Position numbers and translations under genes: made by a program. DNA of 37,268 nucleotides from Neobacillus bataviensis LMG 21833 (lineage in GTDB: Bacteria > Bacillota > Bacilli > Bacillales > Cytobacillaceae), in assembly GCF_000307875.1 (NCBI RefSeq), contig NZ_AJLS01000039.1:1-37268 (forward strand), given 5' to 3'. A model generated the notes under the pieces. That model was not told where the DNA came from, ran no database searches, and saw only the letters and a list, made by a program, of their open reading frames with translations. Below are positions 23,020-31,521 of this stretch, piece after piece (position 1 is the stretch's first letter; each line of letters opens with the position of its first letter).

Positions 23020-23505
23020 ATGATGAGAGAGAGGGAACTCACTTATTTTAAGAATAAATTAGTAAAAATAAAACAGGAAATGACTAAGGTGATCGAAACG
23101 AACCAGCCATTATCGTTTGAGGATTATGGGGAATTGTCTAGTTTGGATAATCATTTTGCGGATACCGCGTCACAATTGGAAGATAGGGAAGTACAATCTT
23201 CAATAAACGAATCGGCTAAACATATTTTAAATGAGGTAGATGAAGCGTTAGAACGAATACAAAACGGAACATATGGTATATGTGTGGAGACAGGAAAGGA
23301 TATTCCTGTTGATAGGTTAAAGATCCTTCCCTATGCAAAACGTATTTTAGAGGCGCAAAAAAGGTTTGATGAAGCAGCGGATTCCAGTACTCAGATAGAA
23401 CTCTCCTTTTCCACACCGGAGGATGATAAAAGGGGCGATCAACGTCTTCAAACAGTTGATGAATTGCAATACGAACATGGGAACTCATCATTCAGAATAA
23501 AGTAA
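23020..23505 (+). CDS. DksA/TraR-like protein, YteA type, degenerate zinc finger
   Basis: 161 residues; AGGAGAGGGG upstream. N-terminal coiled coil with acidic tip (about 5-85: FEDYGELSSLDNHFADTASQ, then EALERIQNGTYGIC) and the DksA-like end GTYGICVETGKDIPVDRLKI. The usual CxxC...CxxC zinc knuckle is reduced to one Cys (ICVETG), as in the YteA/YocK group of sporeformers. These proteins are thought to enter the RNA-polymerase secondary channel; direct evidence for this one is lacking. A terminator follows. Confidence 0.85.
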   Translation: MMRERELTYFKNKLVKIKQEMTKVIETNQPLSFEDYGELSSLDNHFADTASQLEDREVQSSINESAKHILNEVDEALERIQNGTYGICVETGKDIPVDRLKILPYAKRILEAQKRFDEAADSSTQIELSFSTPEDDKRGDQRLQTVDELQYEHGNSSFRIK

Positions 23506-23511
23506 CGCTTC

Positions 23512-23540
23512 CCCCTTAGCTATCAGCAAGGGGCTTCTTC
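23512..23540 (+). terminator. Terminator after the YteA-like gene
   Basis: CCCCTT (23512-23517) pairs with AAGGGG (23528-23533), followed by CTTCTTCTTAT. The T-tract is imperfect. Confidence 0.6.
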
Positions 23541-23624
23541 TTATGGATCGTTTTTTACATTAAAAGAAACTCTCCCGCGCATTGCCTCTTCGGTATTAGC
23601 TACAACGGATTAACATAACTCAAC

Positions 23625-23670
23625 ACAGCAAAATGGATTGTCCTATCACCAGACAACCCACTTTTGCTGT
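23625..23670. terminator. Hairpin at the end of the YdaG-like gene
   Basis: ACAGCAAAATGGATTGTC (23625-23642) pairs with 23652-23670 apart from small mismatches. It begins at the stop codon of the minus-strand gene. Confidence 0.6.
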
Positions 23671-24158
23671 TATTTATTCAATTCAACCGTTTCATTAACA
23701 TCTGTCGATTTAGTACTTTGTCCTGTCATGCGTTTATAGAGAAAGGCGATTTTCTTCGTAAAATTACCGGTTTCCCAATATTCGGCTGCTTCCGCTTTTA
23801 CCTTTATCAAGACAACGTTAGGATCATCGTAAGAAGTTTGCATCACTTTCTCATATACTTTGCTCCACAATTCCTTTTTCTTGTCTAAATCCTCAACGAT
23901 TTCCGCTCTTCCACGGACGGAAACATAGGATTTGCCTGCATAAGCCACATTAACATCTTGATCATCTAAAATTTCTTCATACTTATTAGTCTCTTTTTTA
24001 GTGAAAAACCATAAGTCGCCATCAAACTCTACTTCTTGTGTTTTCATAGGACGAGAAACAAGCCCTTCTTCAGTTACCGTAGTCAGCATAGCCGTGTCTA
24101 CGTCTTTGATTAACTCTCTTAATGTTTCCAATTCTTCTTGTTTCATCATGTTAGACAT
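23670..24158 (-). CDS. General stress protein 26-like flavin-binding protein (YdaG family)
   Basis: 162 residues from the ATG at 24158, 8 bases after GAGG; upstream GTG and ATG codons overlap that site. Pyridoxamine-5-phosphate-oxidase-like split barrel: DVDTAMLTTVTEEGLVSRPM, DGDLWFFTKKETNKYEEIL, VNVAYAGKSYVSVRGRAEIV and DPNVVLIKVKAEAAEYWE. This is the Gsp26/YdaG pattern, a sigma-B regulon protein in B. subtilis. GGGTAG on the minus strand at 24192-24197 could be a sigma-B -10, though no good -35 is seen. Confidence 0.85.
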   Translation of the reverse strand: MSNMMKQEELETLRELIKDVDTAMLTTVTEEGLVSRPMKTQEVEFDGDLWFFTKKETNKYEEILDDQDVNVAYAGKSYVSVRGRAEIVEDLDKKKELWSKVYEKVMQTSYDDPNVVLIKVKAEAAEYWETGNFTKKIAFLYKRMTGQSTKSTDVNETVELNK

Positions 24159-24309
24159 TTCCATCACCTCATTAATGTTTACAGAGGTATACTACCCTTT
24201 TTACTAACTTTTATTCAGGTATGGCGGAATGGAAGTATGGAAAAAATGATTCGAAGGAAGCTAACAGAGTAAGTGTTAAAATATTTCAAAGCTAAAAGAT
24301 TGCTAAAAT

Positions 24310-24352
24310 TAGCCACCCAGGGATATTATTCCTTTTAGGGGCTTTTTTATTT
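24310..24352 (+). terminator. Orphan plus-strand terminator
   Basis: AGCC-A-CC pairs with GGGGCT (24336-24342 region) with an inner GGAT...TTCC pairing, followed by TTTTTTATTT. No plus-strand gene lies between 23505 and this point. Confidence 0.6.
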
Positions 24353-24441
24353 CTTGAAAAATGGGAATAAAGAGAGAATTCTTTTGATAACGAAGGAACA
24401 TTTTTAACATAAAAAACAGCATCAGAGGAAAGGACATAACG

Positions 24442-25374
24442 ATGGAAGATAAACATAATAAGGGTCATTTATTAGCTTTACTCACCATTATAATTTGGGG
24501 TACAACTTTTATTTCCACTAAAATCTTACTAAATGATTTTACCCCCATTGAGATTCTGTTTTTTCGTTTCGTAATGGGTTTGGTTGCGTTAATGATTGTA
24601 TACCCACACCGGATGAAGGTGGTGAATAGAAAGCATGAACTCTTATTCGCGGCTGCTGGTTTATGCGGTGTTACGTTGTATTATCTATTGGAAAATATCG
24701 CGCTCACGTTTACAATGGCTTCCAATGTAGGTGTAATCTGTTCATTAGCGCCATTTTTCACTGTGATTGTTGCTAATCTATTTTTGAAAGAAGAACCGTT
24801 GCGGATTAATTTCTTCTTCGGCTTTGTCGTTGCCATGGTCGGAATATATCTAATCAGTTTTAGCGGTGCTTCAAATTTTCAACTAAATCCGTTAGGCGAT
24901 TTATTGGCGGTTGCTGCTACCATTGTTTGGGCCGTTTATTCTGTGTTGACGAGAAAAATTAGCAGTTTCGGTTATAATACGTTCCAAACGACAAGAAAGA
25001 TGTTTTTCTATGGAATCTTATTCATGATCCCGGCTCTGTTTCTATTCGATTTCAAACTGGGGTTGGAGCGTTTTGCCACTCCTGTTAACCTATTAAATCT
25101 TATCTTTTTGGGTCTGGGTGCTTCCGCTCTTTGTTTTGTTACATGGAACTTTGCAGTTAAAGTATTGGGGCCTGTAAAAACGAGCATCTACATCTACATG
25201 ATCCCGGTCATTACGGTGGTTACATCCGTCATCGTATTACATGAAAAAATAACGTGGTTGGCTGCAATAGGTACGGTTCTAACGTTAGCCGGGCTGTTTC
25301 TTTCAGAGGGCAGGATCTTTTTAAAGAAAAAGGCTTCTAAATCAAAACAGAGGGATAGTTTTTATGTCTCATAA
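24442..25374 (+). CDS. EamA-family (DMT) transporter
   Basis: 310 residues; AGGAAAGGA upstream. Ten hydrophobic segments in two repeats of five, each with an EamA core: LLALLTIIIWGTTFISTKIL with FRFVMGLVALMIVYP in the first half, and GDLLAVAATIVWAVYSVLTR with VVTSVIVLHEKITWLAAIGT in the second. These are inner-membrane exporters of amino acids and metabolites (YdcZ/RhaT superfamily). The lysine-rich tail is cytoplasmic. The substrate cannot be read from sequence. Confidence 0.88.
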   Translation: MEDKHNKGHLLALLTIIIWGTTFISTKILLNDFTPIEILFFRFVMGLVALMIVYPHRMKVVNRKHELLFAAAGLCGVTLYYLLENIALTFTMASNVGVICSLAPFFTVIVANLFLKEEPLRINFFFGFVVAMVGIYLISFSGASNFQLNPLGDLLAVAATIVWAVYSVLTRKISSFGYNTFQTTRKMFFYGILFMIPALFLFDFKLGLERFATPVNLLNLIFLGLGASALCFVTWNFAVKVLGPVKTSIYIYMIPVITVVTSVIVLHEKITWLAAIGTVLTLAGLFLSEGRIFLKKKASKSKQRDSFYVS

Positions 25375-25454
25375 CTTTACTAGCAAAAATAAAATTATGC
25401 GGGTCTGTATATCTATACCTATTTTTTTCTTTATATCTAAAGGAGGAGTTTTAT

Positions 25455-25832
25455 ATGTCAAGAAAGGCTTTTAGTGCATCAGGAGCTGTTGCTGTTGGTC
25501 CTTACTCACATGCAATTGAAGCAGGAGATTTAATATTTTTATCTGGGCAAACCCCAGTAGACTCACAGACTGGAAAGCTTGTAGAAGGTGATATAGTTGA
25601 ACAGACAAATCAATGTTTTAAGAATCTTTTCAATGTATTGGAAGCAGCAGGTTTAACTCCTGATAATGTTGAAAAAGTGAATGTATTCTTAACTGATATG
25701 AATAATTTCACAGCAATGAATGAAGTTTATGCTAAACAATTTTCTGGGCCATATCCTGCTCGTACAACTATAGGTGTGTCTTCCTTGCCTCTTGGTGCAC
25801 GGGTTGAAATCGAGATGATAGCAAGAAGATAA
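25455..25832 (+). CDS. RidA-family enamine/imine deaminase
   Basis: 125 residues, the normal length. AAAGGAGGAG upstream. The family signatures are present: AVGPYSHAIEAGDLIFLSGQ, QTNQCFKNLFNVLEAAGL, VNVFLTDMNNFTAMNEVY and PARTTIGVSSLPLGARVEIE, where the Arg of PART binds the carboxylate and the Glu of VEIE aids water attack. RidA clears reactive 2-aminoacrylate-type imines formed by PLP enzymes. Single gene, 80 bases after the EamA gene. Confidence 0.95.
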   Translation: MSRKAFSASGAVAVGPYSHAIEAGDLIFLSGQTPVDSQTGKLVEGDIVEQTNQCFKNLFNVLEAAGLTPDNVEKVNVFLTDMNNFTAMNEVYAKQFSGPYPARTTIGVSSLPLGARVEIEMIARR

Positions 25833-25935
25833 AATTCAGGTAAAAAGGGCTCTATCAAATAGCTAGAGGCCCGGATCCTGCATCTTTTTACTCTGGAAAG
25901 TACTATAGGATTGATAGCATCAGGAGGAATACAGA

Positions 25936-26796
25936 ATGGTAACAGAAGGGACATTTAATGGTGTCGATGATATCGAGCTATTCTTTCGTGTGATTGAACC
26001 ATTAACAGCTCCAAAAGCGGCGGTTATCGTCGTTCATGGACATGGGGATCACAGCGGTGGGTTACAGAATATTAGTGAAAGCTTGGTTAATAAAGAATAT
26101 GTTGTGTATGCCTTTGATTTGCGCGGACATGGGAAAAGCGCTGGTAAAAGGGGATATATACAGTCTTGGGATGAATTTAGCGGTGATTTACACGAGTTTC
26201 GCAAGCTTGTTTCACTCGATCAGCCCGGATTGCCCTTGTATATTGTGGGACATAGTATCGGCGGCCTGATTACGCTTGAGTATGCTTTGGAGCACAGTGC
26301 GGGTATTTCAGGAATAATTGCGATTTCTCCTGCCATCTCTTATGAAGTCACACCATTCGAGCAGTTAGGTATTAGTCTAATGGGTAAGGTTAAACCTGAC
26401 TATCGCATCAGTAAACCTGGCAGGATTAGATTTTTAAAGAAAAAATCAGCGATTCGTGTTAAATACGAATCTGACAGTTTACGACATAATATTGTGACCC
26501 CTGGTTTAGGACGCAGCTTAATCCAAACGATTACACGGGTAGTAAATAAAGCTCAATCGATTACCCTGCCAGTCTTATTACAATACGGCCTAGAAGATAA
26601 AATTACTCCCCCAACTAAGCTGCTCCATTTTTTTAACCTTATGGGCTCTCAGGACAAACAGCTAGTTGAGTACCCTTCAGCTAGGCACCGCCCATTTGAT
26701 GAAGTGGGAAGAGAGAAGTTTTTAGGAGATTTGGTCGGCTGGTTAGACCAGCTGTTTGATAAACAACAAAAGGTAGCTTACAGGGAGTTTAGTTAA
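25936..26796 (+). CDS. Alpha/beta hydrolase, monoacylglycerol-lipase-like
   Basis: 286 residues; CAGGAGGAAT upstream. Oxyanion region VVHGHGDHSGG (32-42), FDLRGHGKSAGKRGYI, nucleophile Ser107 in GHSIGG (105-110), Asp221 in YGLEDKITPP and His251 in SARHRPFDE give the full triad. The GHGKS-GKRG pattern is that of serine aminopeptidase S33/lysophospholipase-like monoglyceride lipases. No signal peptide. A strong terminator hairpin follows. Confidence 0.9.
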   Translation: MVTEGTFNGVDDIELFFRVIEPLTAPKAAVIVVHGHGDHSGGLQNISESLVNKEYVVYAFDLRGHGKSAGKRGYIQSWDEFSGDLHEFRKLVSLDQPGLPLYIVGHSIGGLITLEYALEHSAGISGIIAISPAISYEVTPFEQLGISLMGKVKPDYRISKPGRIRFLKKKSAIRVKYESDSLRHNIVTPGLGRSLIQTITRVVNKAQSITLPVLLQYGLEDKITPPTKLLHFFNLMGSQDKQLVEYPSARHRPFDEVGREKFLGDLVGWLDQLFDKQQKVAYREFS

Positions 26797-26805
26797 AGCT
26801 TCATA

Positions 26806-26850
26806 AGCCACAATATTCAAGCACTACATAAAGTCTTGTATATTGTGGCT
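26806..26850. terminator. Strong hairpin between convergent genes
   Basis: AGCCACAATAT with TCAAG (26806-26821) pairs with 26835-26850 with one bulged base. It lies 10 bases after the hydrolase stop. Confidence 0.75.
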
Positions 26851-26865
26851 AATTGTCATTTTTAC

Positions 26866-26877
26866 GGGGGGGGGGGG
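26866..26877. repeat. Poly-G run of 12
   Basis: Twelve consecutive G in an AT-rich intergenic gap. It may be length-variable or a sequencing artefact. Confidence 0.8.
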
Positions 26878-26908
26878 AAGGGTTGCCTAACAACACTTTA
26901 TTATAACC

Positions 26909-27181
26909 TTAAACCGGGTAGGCGGTTTTATGATCAGCATAAATCAGCAATTTACTTTGATCCTCTAAGAACTCTACTATTCCCTCTGAGGAGTAAAACC
27001 AGGTCTTTTGATTCTCTTCGACATAAAAGATATTAAGTTCATTATGAAATTTTAATAAGGTAGCTGCTGTTTCATTATCGGTGTTAAATGAAATCTCCCA
27101 TCCATGATCACTTGGTTTGATTTCGTATTCCGTGGTTTCATAGAACAGCCTGCTTCCAACAGTATGCCGAACATATAGCAT
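26909..27181 (-). CDS. Small conserved-looking protein coupled to pirin
   Basis: 90 residues, soluble, acidic and aromatic-rich: RLFYETTEYEIKPSDHGWEI, NTDNETAATLLKFHNELNIF, QKTWFYSSEGIVEFLEDQSK. Its ATG overlaps the pirin stop by one base (TAATG), so it is translated after pirin. No family recognised. Confidence 0.6.
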   Translation of the reverse strand: MLYVRHTVGSRLFYETTEYEIKPSDHGWEISFNTDNETAATLLKFHNELNIFYVEENQKTWFYSSEGIVEFLEDQSKLLIYADHKTAYPV

Positions 27182-27894
27182 TATTCCTCACCTCCAGGCA
27201 AATCAATTAAGAGGAAGGAGGAATCCTGTTTTGCTTGCAATGTTAACTCGTGAAGGTCTGTGATTCGCGCATCATCACGTTTTTGTAAAGTGACATCGCT
27301 ATTAAGTGAAATTTCCCCTTCAATGATAAATAGATAAATCTTTCTTCCTGCTTCCTGCTGAAAATGAAGCTCTTTATCGGAATCTAATTTTGATAAATAG
27401 AGCGTTACATCTTGATGAATCATAGCAGCATTTTCTACTGGGCTACTTGATACGATTGGTAACAATTTATTGTGCAGATTGTCAGTATCAAACGAAATAT
27501 CTTCATAGGATGGAGATAGTTGTTTCTTGTTTGGCATGAACCACAATTGCAGAATATGCGTTTCCTCATCTGATGTCGGATTAAACTCGGAATGGAGAAC
27601 GCCGGTACCGGCCGTCATTCTTTGAATATCCCCGAATTTCAAGATTCCCACATTTTTTAAACTGTCTTCATGCTTTAACTGCCCCTTTAAGACAATCGAA
27701 ACAATTTCTGCATCTCTGTGCGGGTGAATCCCGAATCCTTTCCCGGGTTGAATAATATCGTCATTCAATACACGCAATGGACCAAAATGAATATTTTCTT
27801 CATCATAATAAGATCCAAAGGAAAAACTAAAATGGCTTTCCAGCCAATCACTTTTTGCGGAAAAACGTTTGTCAGAAGGAGTAATCTGGATCAT
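27181..27894 (-). CDS. Pirin-family bicupin protein
   Basis: 237 residues; AGGTGAT upstream. The N-terminal cupin has the metal ligands His57, His59 (GIHPHRDAEIVSIVLKGQL), His101 and Glu103 (GVLHSEFN), nearly the same numbering as the iron ligands of human pirin. RMTAGTGVLHSEFNPT is the family signature. The second cupin (about 145-235) lacks such ligands. YhhW-type members act as quercetin dioxygenases; a redox- or stress-linked role is also possible. Confidence 0.92.
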   Translation of the reverse strand: MIQITPSDKRFSAKSDWLESHFSFSFGSYYDEENIHFGPLRVLNDDIIQPGKGFGIHPHRDAEIVSIVLKGQLKHEDSLKNVGILKFGDIQRMTAGTGVLHSEFNPTSDEETHILQLWFMPNKKQLSPSYEDISFDTDNLHNKLLPIVSSSPVENAAMIHQDVTLYLSKLDSDKELHFQQEAGRKIYLFIIEGEISLNSDVTLQKRDDARITDLHELTLQAKQDSSFLLIDLPGGEE

Positions 27895-28009
27895 TGGTTA
27901 TCACCTTTCAGTTTATGTTATCTTGGATTCGAGATAATTATACAATAATAAAATGGTATTTACTATGAGTTTTATGTTTTAGCAAAAAATAGAAGACCAT
28001 TATATTCAA

Positions 28010-28054
28010 AAAGCAGAGGAGGCATATTCATTCGAATAAAGGCCTTCTCTGCTT
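28010..28054 (-). terminator. Terminator of the liv operon
   Basis: AAAGCAGAGGAGGC (28010-28023) pairs with 28041-28054 with one G-T pair. On the minus strand TTTTTGAATATAA follows. It lies 17 bases past the livF stop. Confidence 0.8.
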
Positions 28055-28070
28055 TCTTACATAACCCTCT

Positions 28071-28778
28071 CTATAGTCCCCCAAGATAGGCTTTTTTAAT
28101 TTCTTCACTTGCCTGCAATTCAGCTGCCGTCCCTGATATTTCGATGCGGCCGGTTTCAATGACATAGGCGCGGTTGGCAATTGATAATGCCATGTTGGCA
28201 TTTTGTTCAACAAGCAGGACGGTCGTTCCGTCCTTATTGATCTGCTCGATAATGTTAAATATTTGTTTTACCATTAGTGGTGCCAATCCCATAGAAGGCT
28301 CGTCCAGGAGCAGCAGCTTTGGCTTGGCCATGATGGCACGGCCCATTGCCAGCATTTGCTGTTCACCGCCGGAAAGTGTACCGGATAACTGCTTGCGGCG
28401 TTCCAAAAGTCGAGGGAATAGCTCATACACTTTTTCCATATCCTTGCGAACCCCGCCCGCATCCTTTCTTGTATAGGCTCCCAATTCCAAATTTTCCTCT
28501 ACTGACATATTGGAGAAAACACGGCGTCCTTCAGGGACGTGTGAAATTCCGGTCTTTACAATCGACTGAGGAGCCTTGCCAGAAATCGGCTCGCCTAAGT
28601 ATTCAATTGTCCCTGATTTTGGCTTAAGCAGGCCAGATAAGGTTTTTAGAAGCGTACTTTTACCTGCACCGTTTGCACCGATTAAGGTAACAATTTCACC
28701 TTCTATAACCTCTAATGAAACCCCTTTAAGCGCTTGAATGTTTCCGTAAAATACATTGATGTTATTGACTTTAAGCAT
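28071..28778 (-). CDS. livF: Branched-chain amino-acid ABC transporter ATPase LivF
   Basis: 235 residues from the ATG at 28778, downstream of GAGGAGG; a GTG at 28799 would bury that site. Walker A GANGAGKST (34-42), LSGGEQQ (135-141), Walker B LLLLDEPSMGLAP (155-167) and LLVEQNANMALSIA are the LivF pattern. It overlaps the livG end by 8 bases. Cytoplasmic ATPase subunit of the importer. Confidence 0.95.
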   Translation of the reverse strand: MLKVNNINVFYGNIQALKGVSLEVIEGEIVTLIGANGAGKSTLLKTLSGLLKPKSGTIEYLGEPISGKAPQSIVKTGISHVPEGRRVFSNMSVEENLELGAYTRKDAGGVRKDMEKVYELFPRLLERRKQLSGTLSGGEQQMLAMGRAIMAKPKLLLLDEPSMGLAPLMVKQIFNIIEQINKDGTTVLLVEQNANMALSIANRAYVIETGRIEISGTAAELQASEEIKKAYLGGL

Positions 28779-29550
28779 GATCGCTCGGAACCTCCTCACC
28801 TAAGTAAGCCTCAATGACTTTTGGATGGTTGCGGATTTCCTCCGGTGTTCCATCGGCAATCAGCTGGCCATGGTCGAGTACATAAATTCGTTCACAGATG
28901 CCCATGACTAGCTGCATATCATGTTCAATTAACAAAATCGTTAGATCAAACTGTTTACGAATAAATGCGATTAGTTCCATTAATTCGTGGGTCTCTTGTG
29001 GATTCATCCCGGCTGCAGGTTCGTCTAGCAGCAACAGCTTCGGACCTGCAGCTAAGGCACGGGCGATTTCTAATCGGCGCTGCTGCCCATATGGTAAATT
29101 TTTTGCCTTTTCATCCTTTAAACTGTCTAGGTTAAAAATTTTCAAAAATTCGAGAGCTTTATTCTCCATATTTTTTTCCTCAGAAAAATGGGAAGGAAGA
29201 CGGAAGATGGAGCTCAAAATAGAGTTTTTCGCTAACGAATGATAGGCAACTTTTACATTGTCTAACACGGATAGTTCACTGAAAAGGCGAATATTTTGGA
29301 AGGTACGGCTGATCCCGCTTTGAGTTACTTTATAGGGAGGCAATCCGTTCAGCCGCCTTCCGTTAAATAAAATCTCACCCTCTGTTGGTACGTAGACGCC
29401 AGTTAACAAATTAAAGCTTGTCGTTTTCCCGGCGCCATTCGGCCCGATCAGACCAATCAGTTCACCTTGATTTAGTTCCATATTAAAGCCGGAAACAGCT
29501 TTTAATCCGCCAAACTGAATGCCGGCATTTTTTACTTCTAGCAGTGCCAT
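28771..29550 (-). CDS. livG: Branched-chain amino-acid ABC transporter ATPase LivG
   Basis: 259 residues from ATG 29550, 8 bases after AAAGGAGG; upstream in-frame codons overlap livM. Walker A GPNGAGKTT (36-44), signature LPYGQQRRLEIARAL, Walker B LLLLDEPAAGMNPQE and IEHDMQLVMGICERIYVLDHG, all LivG-like. The start lies one base after the livM stop. Confidence 0.95.
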   Translation of the reverse strand: MALLEVKNAGIQFGGLKAVSGFNMELNQGELIGLIGPNGAGKTTSFNLLTGVYVPTEGEILFNGRRLNGLPPYKVTQSGISRTFQNIRLFSELSVLDNVKVAYHSLAKNSILSSIFRLPSHFSEEKNMENKALEFLKIFNLDSLKDEKAKNLPYGQQRRLEIARALAAGPKLLLLDEPAAGMNPQETHELMELIAFIRKQFDLTILLIEHDMQLVMGICERIYVLDHGQLIADGTPEEIRNHPKVIEAYLGEEVPSDHA

Positions 29551-29551
29551 T

Positions 29552-30487
29552 CTAATTGCCTCCTTTCGCCGTTTTCCACTTGAATAAATCTGTGATTTCA
29601 CGTGTACCCATCAAGCCTTGAGGGCGGTACAGCATGACAATCACCAATACTAAACTATAGATAATCATTCGTGTTTCCGGATATTGCGCTAAAAACGCTG
29701 AAATAACGGTTAATAGGATGGCTGAAATCACCGAGCCGGTCATGCTGCCAAGGCCACCTAAGACAACGAAGATGAGGATATCAAATGATTTTAAGAAGCC
29801 GAAATTGCCGGGCTGTAAGATATAGAAATTATGTGAATATAACCCGCCGGCAATTCCAGCAAAAAATGATCCGATGGCAAAGGCAAGAACTTTATAATAG
29901 GTAGTATTGATTCCCATGGCATCGGCAGCAATCTCATTTTCACGAACCGCAATACATGCTCGTCCATGTCTGGAATTGGTAAAGTTGGCAATCACCAAAA
30001 TCGTTATAAATAGACAGATAAACGTTATGGGCCAGGTGGTAAGATGGGAAACTTGCATCCCAGCGGCCCCGCCAACATAATCAATATTAAATAACACAAT
30101 CCGAATGATTTCCGCAAAACCGAGAGTGGCAATGGCCAAATAGTCCCCTCGCAGCCTTAAGGTAGGAATCCCCACAATAAGACCAGCAAGAGCGGCAACT
30201 ACTCCGCCAATGACGATGGCGAGAATAAACGGCAATTCAAATTTCATTGTGGCAATGGCCGAAATATAAGCCCCGACTGCCAAGAAACCTGCATGGCCGA
30301 TGGAGAACTGGCCGGTAATGCCAATGACCAAATGGAGGCTGACCGCTAAAATAATGTTTATTGAGATTGTAATGAATAAGTTACTATAATATTGATTTAA
30401 TAATCCGGAGCCGATGAAAAATTGGACGACTCCATAAACAATCGCCGCTAGAATCACAAATGCCCAAAATGGTTTTGATTTCTTCAT
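29552..30487 (-). CDS. livM: Branched-chain amino-acid ABC transporter permease LivM
   Basis: 311 residues with about eight hydrophobic segments and the LivM core GQFSIGHAGFLAVGAYISAI, GIPTLRLRGDYLAIATLGFA and the late FVVLGGLGSMTGSVISAIL. Inner-membrane partner of LivH. Ten bases separate it from livH. Confidence 0.94.
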   Translation of the reverse strand: MKKSKPFWAFVILAAIVYGVVQFFIGSGLLNQYYSNLFITISINIILAVSLHLVIGITGQFSIGHAGFLAVGAYISAIATMKFELPFILAIVIGGVVAALAGLIVGIPTLRLRGDYLAIATLGFAEIIRIVLFNIDYVGGAAGMQVSHLTTWPITFICLFITILVIANFTNSRHGRACIAVRENEIAADAMGINTTYYKVLAFAIGSFFAGIAGGLYSHNFYILQPGNFGFLKSFDILIFVVLGGLGSMTGSVISAILLTVISAFLAQYPETRMIIYSLVLVIVMLYRPQGLMGTREITDLFKWKTAKGGN

Positions 30488-30497
30488 TATTTTTCAC

Positions 30498-31376
30498 CTA
30501 AACTTTCTCTTTTGTATTTTTACCAAAAATGCCTGATGGTCTAAAGATCAATATAAGAATCAAAATGATAAAGGCGGCTGCATCTCTCCATAAAGAAAAT
30601 CCCGCGGCACTGACAATTGATTCAACTGAACCGAGGATAATTCCGCCAACCATCGCCCCTGGAATGCTGCCGATACCGCCCAAAACAGCTGCAACGAACG
30701 CTTTTAACCCAGGGATCACACCCATTAATGGTTCGATTTTTGTATAATAGACTCCGAACACGACCCCGGCTGCTCCTGCTAGTGCCGATCCAATGGCAAA
30801 CGTGAAGGAAATCGTTTTGTCGACGTTTATTCCCATTAAGCGGGCGGCATCCATGTCAAGAGATACAGCGCGCATCGCTTTACCCATTTTCGTGCGGTGG
30901 ACAATGAATTGTAAAATAATCATTAAGATAATAGAGGTTAATAAAATAAATAAAGACTGGCTGTTAATTTGGGCACCAAATAAATTGATTGCTTTGTTTG
31001 GTAAAACGTCAGCAGGATAAGCTTCCGGCTGTGCTCCCCGTATATAAATCATTAAATACTCAATCAACAGTGACATTCCGATTGCTGTAATCAATGCAGC
31101 AATTCTCGTAGCATTTCGAAGCCGTTTATAGGCAATCCGTTCAATTAATACTCCAAATCCAGCACAGAAAGCCATTGAAATGATGAGTGCTGGCAAGAAG
31201 CCTAATCCCCATCCCGTAATCGCATAGAACCCAATAAAGGCACCTACCATAAATACATCACCATGTGCAAAGTTGATCAATTTAATGATTCCATACACCA
31301 TCGTGTATCCTAATGCGATTAAGGCATAGATGCTGCCGAGTGAAATTCCATTTATTAGCTGTTGTAACCAATCCAT
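30498..31376 (-). CDS. livH: Branched-chain amino-acid ABC transporter permease LivH
   Basis: 292 residues; AAGGAGAAAA upstream. INGISLGSIYALIALGYTMV followed by YGIIKLINFAHGDVFMVGAF is the LivH hallmark; the C-terminal AAVLGGIGSIPGAMVGGIIL follows. Inner membrane. It is separated from the binding-protein gene by 145 bases that contain a terminator. Confidence 0.95.
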   Translation of the reverse strand: MDWLQQLINGISLGSIYALIALGYTMVYGIIKLINFAHGDVFMVGAFIGFYAITGWGLGFLPALIISMAFCAGFGVLIERIAYKRLRNATRIAALITAIGMSLLIEYLMIYIRGAQPEAYPADVLPNKAINLFGAQINSQSLFILLTSIILMIILQFIVHRTKMGKAMRAVSLDMDAARLMGINVDKTISFTFAIGSALAGAAGVVFGVYYTKIEPLMGVIPGLKAFVAAVLGGIGSIPGAMVGGIILGSVESIVSAAGFSLWRDAAAFIILILILIFRPSGIFGKNTKEKV

Positions 31377-31478
31377 GCGTATTTTCTCCTTTTTTCTAAG
31401 GCTGTGTTGTTTATTTTCGCTGCTTCCTCTTATTGTGCGAAATCAAACATATTTTTAGCAAAGCCTTTTTTTAAAAAA

Positions 31479-31511
31479 AGTAAAATGGAAGGATAATCCT
31501 TCCACTTTACT
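31479..31511 (-). terminator. Terminator between livK and livH
   Basis: AGTAAAATGGAAGG (31479-31492) pairs with 31498-31511 with one mismatch; on the minus strand T6-7 follows directly. Partial readthrough would make binding protein exceed permease. Confidence 0.85.
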
Positions 31512-31521
31512 GGTCATTTTA

